Positions 43,981-64,000 of a DNA stretch of 64,000 bases are shown in pieces. Position 1 is the stretch's first letter; each line of letters opens with the position of its first letter. The position numbers were made by a program, and so were the translations under genes. The notes beneath the pieces were generated by a model that searched no databases, was not told the DNA's origin, and saw nothing but the letters and a program-made list of their open reading frames with translations. This DNA is from Pycnopodia helianthoides (taxonomy: Eukaryota; Echinodermata; Asteroidea; Forcipulatida; Asteriidae): assembly GCA_032158295.1 (NCBI GenBank), contig CM063254.1:1550001-1614000 (forward strand), in the 5' to 3' direction.

Positions 43981-46937
43981 GGGCGCCTCGGGCCGGGTAA
44001 AAACTTTCTCCGGGTCCTGGGGCCCGGGTAAAGGTTTTCCCCCGGCGCCTCGGGCCGGGTAAAAACTTTCTCCGGGTCCTGGGGCCCGGGTAAAGGTTTT
44101 CCCCGGCGCCTCGGGCCGGGTAAAAACTTTCTCCGGGTCCTGGGGCCCGGGTAAAGGTTTTCCCCGGCGCCTCGGGCCGGGTAAAAACTTTCTCCGGGTC
44201 CTGGGGCCCGGGTAAAGGTTTTCCCCGGCGCCTCGGGCCGGGTAAAAACTTTCTCCGGGTCCTGGGCCCGGGTAAAGGTTTTCCCCGGCGCCTCGGGCCG
44301 GTAAAAACTTTCTCCGGGTCCTGGGGCCCGGGTAAAGGTTTTCCCCGGCGCCTCGGGCCGGGTAAAAACTTTCTCCGGGTCCTGGGGCCCGGTAAAGGTT
44401 TTCCCCGGCGCCTCGGGCCGGGTAAAAACTTTCTCCGGGTCCTGGGGCCCGGGTAAAGGTTTTTCCCCGGCGCCTCGGGCCGGGTAAAAACTTTCTCCGG
44501 GTCCTGGGGCCCGGGTAAAGGTTTTCCCCGGCGCCTCGGGCCGGGTAAAAACTTTCTCCGGGTCCTGGGCCCGGGTAAAGGTTTTCCCCGGCGCCTCGGG
44601 CCGGGTAAAAACTTTCTCCGGGTCCTGGGGCCCGGGTAAAGGTTTTCCCCGGCGCCTCGGGCCGGGTAAAAACTTTCTCCGGGTCCTGGGGCCCGGGTAA
44701 AGGTTTTCCCCGGCGCCTCGGGCCGGGTAAAAACTTTCTCCGGGTCCTGGGGCCCGGGTAAAGGTTTTCCCCGCGCCTCGGGCCGGGTAAAAACTTTCTC
44801 CGGGTCCTGGGGCCCGGGTAAAGGTTTTCCCGGCCTGGCGTAAAAACTTCTGGTTGGGCCGGTAAGTTTTCGCGCCTCGGGGTAAAAACTTCTCCGTCTG
44901 GGGCCGTAAAGGTTTTCCCCCGGCGCCTCGGGCCGGTAAAAACTTTCTCCGGGTCCTGGGGCCCGGGTAAAGGTTTTCCCCGGCGCCTCGGGCCGGGTAA
45001 AAACTTTCTCCGGGTCCTGGGCCCGGGTAAAGGTTTTCCCCGCGCCCTCGGGCCGGGTAAAAACTTTCTCCGGGTCCTGGGGCCCGGGTAAAGGTTTTCC
45101 CCGGCGCCTCGGGCCGGGTAAAAACTTTCTCCGGGTCCTGGGGCCCGGGTAAAGGTTTTCCCCGGCGCCTCGGGCCGGGTAAAAACTTTCTCCGGGTCCT
45201 GGGGCCCGGGTAAAGGTTTTCCCCGGCGCCTCGGGCCGGGTAAAAACTTTCTCCGGGTCCTGGGGCCCGGGTAAAGGTTTTCCCCGGCGCCTCGGGCCGG
45301 GTAAAAACTTTCTCCGGGTCCTGGGGCCCGGGTAAAGGTTTTCCCCGGCGCCTCGGGCCGGGTAAAAACTTTCTCCGGGTCCTGGGGCCCGGGTAAAGGT
45401 TTTCCCCGGCGCCTCGGGCCGGGTAAAAACTTTCTCCGGGTCCTGGGGCCCGGGTAAAGGTTTTCCCCGGCGCCTCGGGCCGGGTAAAAACTTTCTCCGG
45501 GTCCTGGGGCCCGGGTAAAGGTTTTCCCCGGCGCCTCGGGCCGGGTAAAAACTTTCTCCGGGTCCTGGGGCCCGGTAAAGGTTTTCCCCGGCGCCTCGGG
45601 CCGGGTAAAAACTTTCTCCGGGTCCTGGGGCCCGGTAAAGGTTTTCCCCGGCGCCTCGGGCCGGGTAAAAACTTTCTCCGGTCCTGGGGCCCGGGTAAAG
45701 GTTTTCCCCGGCGCCTCGGGCCGGGTAAAAACTTTCTCCGGGTCCTGGGGCCCGGGTAAAGGTTTTCCCCCGGCGCCTCGGGCCGGGTAAAAACTTTCTC
45801 CGGGTCCTGGGGCCCGGGTAAAGGTTTTCCCCCGGCGCCTCGGGCCGGGTAAAAACTTTCTCTCGGGTTCCTGGGGCCCGGGTAAAGGTTTTCCCCGGCG
45901 CCTCGGGCCGGGTAAAAACTTTCTCCGGGTCCTGGGGCCCGGGTAAAGGTTTTCCCCGGCGCCTCGGGCCGGGTAAAAACTTTCTCCGGGTCCTGGGGCC
46001 CGGGTAAAGGTTTTCCCCGGCGCCTCGGGCCGGGTAAAAACTTTCTCCGGGTCCTGGGGCCCGGGTAAAGGTTTTCCCCGGCGCCTCGGGCCGGGTAAAA
46101 ACTTTCTCCGGGTCCTGGGGCCCGGGTAAAGGTTTTCCCCGGCGCCTCGGGCCGGGTAAAAACTTTCTCCGGGTCCTGGGGCCCGGGTAAAGGTTTTCCC
46201 CGGCGCCTCGGGCCGGGTAAAAACTTTCTCCGGGTCCTGGGGCCCGGGTAAAGGTTTTCCCCCGGCGCCTCGGGCCGGGTAAAAACTTTCTCCGGGTCCT
46301 GGGGCCCGGGTAAAGGTTTTCCCCGGCGCCTCGGGCCGGGTAAAAACTTTCTCCGGGTCCTGGGGCCCGGGTAAAGGTTTTCCCCGGCGCCTCGGGCCGG
46401 GTAAAAACTTTCTCCGGGTCCTGGGGCCCGGGTAAAGGTTTTCCCCGGCGCCTCGGGCCGGGTAAAAACTTTCTCCGGGTCCTGGGGCCCGGGTAAAGGT
46501 TTTCCCCGGCGCCTCGGGCCGGGTAAAAACTTTCTCCGGGTCCTGGGGCCCGGGTAAAGGTTTTCCCCGGCGCCTCGGGCCGGGTAAAAACTTTCTCCGG
46601 GTCCTGGGGCCCGGGTAAAGGTTTTCCCCGGCGCCTCGGGCCGGGTAAAAACTTTCTCCGGGTCCTGGGGCCCGGGTAAAGGTTTTCCCCGGCGCCTCGG
46701 GCCGGGTAAAAACTTTCTCCGGGTCCTGGGGCCCGGGTAAAGGTTTTCCCCGGCGCCTCGGGCCGGGTAAAAACTTTCTCCGGGTCCTGGGGCCCGGGTA
46801 AAGGTTTTCCCCGGCGCCTCGGGCCGGGTAAAAACTTTCTCCGGGTCCTGGGGCCCGGGTAAAGGTTTTCCCCGGCGCCTCGGGCCGGGTAAAAACTTTC
46901 TCCGGGTCCTGGGGCCCGGGTAAAGGTTTTCCCCGGC
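43975..46937 (-). repeat. 61-bp GC-rich array, right arm, about 48 copies
   Basis: Near-identical 61-bp units (for example GGGTAAAAACTTTCTCCGGG then CCTGGGGCCCGGGTAAAGG). Read on the minus strand they are homologous to paired modules of the left-arm array. There is one degenerate patch near 44830-44920. The minus strand stays open for about 1010 codons because none of the three frames of the unit contains a stop. Confidence 0.93.
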
Positions 46938-47059
46938 GGGGTATATTCTCCCTGCCCGTGAACAATGCTGAACAGTTATCTAAGGTTTCTTGTTCAGTAA
47001 CAGGGGTGAGGAAAACTGAGCTGGGGTTAGATTTTGAAAGATATTCATGGAAGTTGTGA

Positions 47060-47770
47060 GCACTGGGACCAAATTAACCAGCTCAAAAATTTGGTATGCC
47101 CAGTATATTAATAGTCTTCAGGATTCCGGGCTAAAAACACAAAACGATTAATAATGAAGGGTACAAATTCTTTACAACTACGAGGTAGTTGACTCAACCG
47201 GGTATGCAACTGTGCGTGTTTTATGGAAAATGGCGTTTGTATAACTGTGGTTAATTAACCACTAATTAGTGGACCAAATTAGCCAGCTCAAAAATTTGGT
47301 ATGCCCAGTGTATCAGTCTTCAAGATTCTGGACTAAAATTTCCACTTTTATTTATAACGAAGGGTACAAATTCTTTACAATAGGTAGTTGACTTTACCGC
47401 AAATGCAATTATATATGGAAAATGGAATCTGTATAACTGTGGATAATTAACCACTAATTAGGGGACCAAATTAGCCAGCTCAAAAATTTTAAATACCCAG
47501 TGTATCCGTCTTCAAGATTCTGGACTAAAAATTCCACTTTTATTTATAATGAAGGGTACAACTAAATTCTTTACAAGAGGTAGTTGACTTTACCGCATAT
47601 GCAATGTGCGTGTTTTAGATGGAATAGGCGTATGTATAACTGTGGTTAATTGACTACTAATTGGTGGACCAAATTAGCCAGCTCAAAAATTTGATATACC
47701 CATTGATCAGTCTTCAAGATTCTGGACGAAAACTTCCACTTTTACTCATAACGAAGGGTACAAACTCTTT
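47060..47770 (-). repeat. 200-bp subterminal tandem repeat, right arm
   Basis: Reverse-complement counterpart of 38440-39180, with GAAGGGTACAAA markers at about 47156, 47357, 47550 and 47752. Confidence 0.88.
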
Positions 47771-48186
47771 TTAAAATATGTTTCAGTATTTTAAACAGCG
47801 TAAAAATATTATGACATAACACACGCACATTGTCTCTGTGTTTGCCGCTTTTTTTTATTTAGTGACTTTTTTGTTTGTTTATTACTTTCCAATAATTTAT
47901 AGCTATAACTTTTCAATAAAATATGTTAGTTATGGCTAATGTTTCAGTATTCGTTCGGATAAAATAACGGTTTCGCCGACAGAAAATGAGCCATTTTGTC
48001 ACCTCCCTGTACTGCATGTGTTTTATTTTCGTGAATACGCGGCTGGCTGTTCCGCGAATATGCGGCTTGCTATTTTGGGCCCAATTTTTGCTAGTTCAGC
48101 TCGGTCTCAAACACACAATGCAGCCGCCATGCAGGAGAGCTAGTTTAGTTAAAGAGCCGATTGCTTATCGCCAGGAATAGTGCAAT

Positions 48187-59877
<11,691 letters not shown>

Positions 59878-60413
59878 CATCCCATTAAATCAAGTACTGA
59901 CAAGTCCCAAGCATCATTGTATCTACATACTGATATAGCAGCTTGTAACCAGACAAGATAAACTTGCCGAAGATGAGGAAAGGTAGTCTCACTGATCTCA
60001 TAATTTAATCAAAATCTTACAAAATCCCAATTATTATAATTTAGTTTTATTAGTCTTCTACTATAGTAGTAGTACTCACAACATATGTCATTCTATAATG
60101 TGGTTTTGTCTCTTTTTCTAACTCTCCATCCTCCTTGTTACAATTCGTGTCTTAACTCGTTGACCGCGTCATAGATTGAGGGCGTTCCTTGCCAAGTGCA
60201 TGGCTGCGCGCATACCAAATAGGTAATAATAACAAAAAATTTGAACACATACACATCCTAAGATGTTGTCTCACACTGCCAAACGTATTGTTGGTGCTCA
60301 GTGATGCAGTGTATTTAATAACATTTACAAACCATTTTCATCTTACGAGTATATTTCGCATGGCAGATCCTGTTACCTGTTCTCGAATATATACTCTTAG
60401 GCGCAGTCATGTG

Positions 60414-60799
60414 TTAAAGGCAAAGTATACCTTTGGTTTTTGGAACCGCGATTTTTTAATTCTATATAAATATAGACATGTATACAAAAACTAACCTGTG
60501 AAAAAACCACTTCAAAAGGTGGTAGCGTGTTTGAGATATCACCGAAAATCCGAGCGGTTATGTCCACTCAGGAAGAACAATTCGCCTTGGAATACACAAT
60601 CTGGAAACTTTGCGCAGAAACGCTTCTCAGATTCAATTTTTTTCTGAAAAAAACTGATAATTTTTCTCTTAACCACATTACTCTGAAGTGAAATGATTCT
60701 CAAAATGCTTTATCTATGAAGCTGCTGTACTTCTAACCAAATAAGTTTTTATTGCAATTAGTTTTAAGAGTGTTTACCAAACGTATACCTTCCCTTTAA
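60414..60799. mobile_element. TTAA MITE, family B, complete copy
   Basis: TTAA at 60414 and at 60796, tips AGGCAAAGTATACC and GTATACCTTCCCT. Diverged internally from the other copies. Confidence 0.72.
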
Positions 60800-60904
60800 G
60801 GGCATCTGGATGGACAAACTTCATAACTTTGCTTTTAAAACACAAAGAAAATCAGCCATTTTGATGAAGAAATCAAAATAAATGATGCTCACGATCCCTG
60901 TGTA

Positions 60905-61767
60905 TGATTTGTATAGATGTCAGCTTTCACTTCAGGGTTCATGTGATTAACAAATCAAAAGATGAAACAAATACTGATGTTAATATGAGAGCTTTATCAA
61001 ACTTGAAACATCATGTTGAATCTGTAGATGTGAACACTGTTGATTTGTGATGGACACTAGCGTAAATGCAACATTCCTAAACCCGATGATGAAATTAGCT
61101 TTATGAATGAATCATTTCAGTTGACTGAGTTGAGCCGGCTGATAGATGTAGCTGGTGATGTGGAATCGGATTCATTGAGTCTTCACTTGAGCAGCAATGA
61201 AGCACTAACAACAACGGATCCACCAGTCAGAGATTCAGGAGATTCAGTCGGAATAGAAGCTCAACCAACAAGGACTCTGACCTCCTCTCCCTCACCAGAT
61301 GACTCTGTTGATGATACAGTCAATGAATCACTCACACTTCTCAGCAATACCTCTGAATCGGAAGACATTCATCCAGAAGTCACATCAGACTGGCGTTTGT
61401 AGCTCGTTAGGTGAAGATGAGGAGCGGTATGTGAGTCTAAGACTTTGCCTGAATACCTTGAAGATGAAGGCGATACTCCACCTGCATACAGTGAGTTGAT
61501 GATTCCATCTCGCCCAGCCGTTTCAACTGTTCCCGAGACTGAAATGCAGGATGAATTGAACTATGTGGAAGATTTATTGGAGACGTTTCCGAGAAGCTGT
61601 CAAGTCGTTACCGAGACTCCTCAGTGGGCTCGACAGCTGGTCAAGAAGGAGCCCAAGAGGGCTCACCAAGACCTTGTTCACCGTTACTTAGTAGAGACCA
61701 GCAAGCACCAATCAAAGATAACACCCCATCTTTAATCGATGTAGACACCACAGCTCACTGTGTGTAA
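60905..61767 (+). pseudogene. Frame-broken coding block, probably the CCDC149 C-terminal exon
   Basis: The plus strand encodes an acidic, Ser/Thr-rich, low-complexity protein in pieces that change frame at about 61050, 61082, 61395, 61432 and 61665. Pieces include NMRALSNLKHHVESVDVNTV, DDEISFMNESFQLTELSRLI, CSSLGEDEERY, LPEYLEDEGDTPPAYSEL (with a PPAY WW-binding motif), VEDLLETFPRSCQVVTETPQ and SPRPCSPLLSRDQQAPIKDN, ending at TAA 61765. Most shifts are explained by one missing base. The fragment follows CCDC149 on the same strand with no other gene nearby. A link to it through a donor at 59982 (GAGGAAAG before GTAGTC) is possible. It could be a sequence-error-damaged exon or a decayed one. 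Confidence 0.5.
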
Positions 61768-62245
61768 ACACATATGGCCAGGTGAAAAAGAATATCAGTT
61801 GATCGTCCAGGTTTTTTCAAAAAGAGGAGGATGAGGATTTCAAAACATTTTAATTCAAACTGGCCACCAATTCTTCAGTTTTTTGTAGTTACAAGTTCTA
61901 AAAGATTGGTAAGTTTAATGAAAAATACACAGAAAATGTGTCTTTTTAAAAGAAAAAAAAGTTTTAAAAAAAATAATGAAAAGGATGCGGCCTCAAAAAA
62001 GGATGAGGGAGGGGTTGATCAACTGGTATTTTTTTTTTATTTGGCCTATTCAATGCACTGACAGCGTGCCTGTTTTCTGTATTGTGCAATTTATTCCCCT
62101 TGTGTACAGCTTTCCTGCCTACCATTATAGGGTTCAGATCAAAACAAAAGGTGTCAGGTGCATCAATCCATCCACTCTCTCCTAACCCTGGACCTAAATC
62201 CCACCTCAACAAATAATAATAATAAAAAAGTGACTCTATATTAAG

Positions 62246-62492
62246 TATTGTTTGAAGCTTTGCATGGTGTGGAAAATAGGAAGGAACTATAAATAAATAA
62301 CTAGTCAACTTGCGAGTACAACCATGTGTAAATCTCTTTTGGGAGAGTGGTGGCTCTGAAAAGAGCCAGTGTGGTCTCGACGTTTCGAACAGTATACTCT
62401 GCTGGTCTTCAGGAGAAGCCAACACTCTCCCAAAAGAGATTTACACATGGTTGTACCCACAGGTTTACTAGTTATTTATAGTTCCTTTCTAT
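62246..62492. mobile_element. Long hairpin element with GTTTCGAACAG core, second double-arm copy
   Basis: Arms at about 62246-62400 and 62413-62492 are inverted copies sharing AGAGATTTACACATGGTTGT and its complement. Same family as 13405-13660. Confidence 0.65.
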
Positions 62493-62665
62493 GACTCTGC
62501 ATTGTTGGTAGACCACTCTCGCTTGACACAAAGTGGCTCCAACAATTCATCACCTTTTTTACAAATTGACAAATCCACCATAAAAAATTTATTTTCAAAA
62601 AGATTTGTTTCACAATTTTGATTCATTCATTGTTTTTCACCTTGATACATTCATTGTTGTTCCAG

Positions 62666-62745
62666 AAACCATAGAGGAAGATCCTCCATGCATAAACCAA
62701 GTTTCATCACCTAAAACGTATTGGTTTCATGGTTATACTAATTAG
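62666..62745 (+). CDS. Weak candidate exon
   Basis: After the acceptor TTGTTCCAG the frame reads TIEEDPPCINQVSSPKTYWF and ends at TAG 62743. Supported only by the splice-like border and amino-acid composition; it may be a 3' exon of the upstream gene or chance. Confidence 0.2.
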
Positions 62746-62839
62746 CATGAACAGTGAATCGCTACAGTTGCAGTTTTGCATTTTCATGCCAATTCATACA
62801 TTGAAACACACAGCACTGGCACTGTGCCAAATATGTATG

Positions 62840-64000
62840 ACTTGCAGGTTTCATGAGGTAATAATTATAATAATAATTTATTCGATTTCTTGTGCACCCT
62901 CTCCATCCGAGGATGTTCGAAGGCGCAAATTACAATTAAAAAAACCATAAAAAATACAGCAAATTACAAACAAAGAATTACATCAAAAAACAAACTAGGA
63001 GCTAAAAAGTGAATACCTTAAAAACAAGCAATACATTATAAAAATGAATACAAAAGTTAATTAGCACCAATGCAGTTCCTTCAGGATGGGCGTAAAAGAC
63101 AAACCGAAAACACCAAACAGATGCAAAGCAAAATTACACGAGGATCATAACAAGCATACACCCTCACCCCGTGTAACTTATAAGGGGGAACAAAACACTA
63201 TAAAAATGAATTACAAATTATAAGCCTCCCTGAACAAGTGAGGTGACCAAAATCTCTGTACGGCAAGGTTATAATTATGTGCAGTACTTTGCAAGCAGGT
63301 TGATTAAGTTTAGCATGGTGTTGGCGGGTTTAGGAATAAATAAATAGCTTTAAAAAATAACTAGCTTTAAAAAATAACAGCAAGATTGAAAAATATTGAC
63401 AGTTCTGAATGACTGAAGAAGTCGGCTTTATTTTGGAAGTAAAATATTCAAGATAACATGATAAGCTAGCAGTGTTCAATTTTAAATGCATGGAATTGTG
63501 GCTGTATGATGGGTTGTTCACTACGAGGAATTCATGTGAAACGCATTGAGCTGCTTTTCTTTTTAGGATTTGTATTTAAAAACCTGAGCTCTTTGGACTT
63601 GGCTCTTGCATAATGAGGTTTTGCACAGACTCAAGATGTTATTGAAAATATAGTTTTTGACATTATCAAAATGTAATGCATGTACATTTCACTCACTATA
63701 ACTGTTGAACAAGGAGATTCAATATTGTTTTCAGTTTATTTGATGTTTTACCTGGTGGAAGTTTCATTATTGGTTTTATTCTGAGTTTAATTATTGCAAT
63801 ATATTACCTGTTTTAACTTATTGAAGATTTTATGCTTCCCCTATTGTGATTTGTTTATATATATGCCATTTATTTAAATTGTATTGGAAAAAACATACAA
63901 TTATTTGTATTCATTACACTATAACAAGATATAAGCTGCAATGTTATGTAATAATAGGTTGGATGTGTGTGTGTGTGTGTGTTTGGGGGTGTTTTACCAA
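62840..64000. other. Terminal region without a recognised gene
   Basis: Around 62860-62940 a segment with TAATAATAATTTATTCGATT and GAAGGCGCAAATTAC looks like the reversed 3' tail of a CR1-like LINE. A short (GT)n microsatellite is at 63965-63981. The rest is AT-rich with no supported exon. Confidence 0.45.

Larger units (their letters stand above)
38115..48094. mobile_element. 10-kb Foldback-like element with satellite-built inverted arms
   Basis: The left tip (CTAGCACAGTATTGGGCCCA..., 38115) and the reverse complement of the right tip (ending 48094) are the same for about 180 bp (GCCAGCCGCG, ACACATGCAGTACAGGGAGG, TTATCCGAACGAATACTGAA). The inverted homology continues with 200-bp tandem repeats (38440-39180 and 47060-47770) and GC-rich arrays (39885-43345 and 43975-46937). 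The spacer is 43345-43975. No protein gene was seen. Inverted arms made of tandem repeats are typical of Foldback elements and the sea-urchin TU elements. A clean target duplication is not visible; GCTAGCACAG and GCTAGTTCAG near the two tips could be a decayed one. The element separates RNASEH2A from CCDC149. Confidence 0.8.

Noticed and set aside
43933..46965. A 1010-codon open frame on the minus strand, rich in Pro, Gly and Arg
   Set aside because: It is the 61-bp array read through: 61 is not a multiple of 3, so all three frames of the unit appear in turn and none contains a stop. No domain, splice structure or non-repeat coding flank.

Overview
This is a eukaryotic window: introns with GT-AG borders, dense non-autonomous transposons and no operons. 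Gene content, intron phases and the dispersed repeats (hairpins beginning GGGCCCAATTTCATAGAGC, many TTAA-flanked miniature elements, CR1-like LINE tails, a tRNA-derived SINE) suggest a marine invertebrate deuterostome, most likely an echinoderm. The species is inferred from repeat style and recall, not from a search.

Four conserved protein-coding genes can be read exon by exon. HTRA2, a mitochondrial intermembrane-space serine protease, is on the minus strand (2253-9675, six exons, in frame from ATG to stop, 493 codons). ARHGAP19, a Rho GTPase-activating protein, is on the plus strand (11373-20177 or 22515). RNASEH2A, the catalytic subunit of RNase H2, is on the minus strand (28269-37948; exon 2 not located). 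CCDC149, a coiled-coil protein, is on the plus strand (48187-59877, possibly to 61767). HTRA2/ARHGAP19 and RNASEH2A/CCDC149 are two head-to-head pairs. The HTRA2 start carries a YY1-type site, with an NRF1-type site upstream. The RNASEH2A promoter has an E2F-type site.

The most striking object is a 10-kb foldback-like element (about 38115-48094) sitting in what would otherwise be a divergent promoter of about 270 bp between RNASEH2A and CCDC149. Its tips are inverted copies of each other. They continue inward as inverted 200-bp tandem repeats and then as inverted GC-rich arrays (31/62 bp on the left, 61 bp on the right). A 0.6-kb spacer with three direct repeats and two tRNA-like pol III boxes lies in the centre. 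No gene was recognised inside it. It resembles Foldback/TU-type elements but is built almost wholly of satellite DNA.

Elsewhere the introns are crowded with miniature transposons. At least six sequence families end at TTAA. An 858-bp element with long inverted repeats and an exact 11-bp target duplication is nested in a Penelope-like remnant. Minisatellites of 12, 20, 33, 34, 79 and about 107 bp are present, one of them made from the last codons and 3' UTR of HTRA2.

Reading frames are intact in HTRA2 and in the located exons of RNASEH2A. CCDC149 from 53 kb onward, and possibly the last exon of ARHGAP19, show frame breaks of one or two bases, mostly apparent single-base losses. That fits uncorrected long-read indels or gene decay. 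Intergenic DNA (22.5-28.3 kb and 62.8-64 kb) holds only repeats and unexplained AT-rich sequence.
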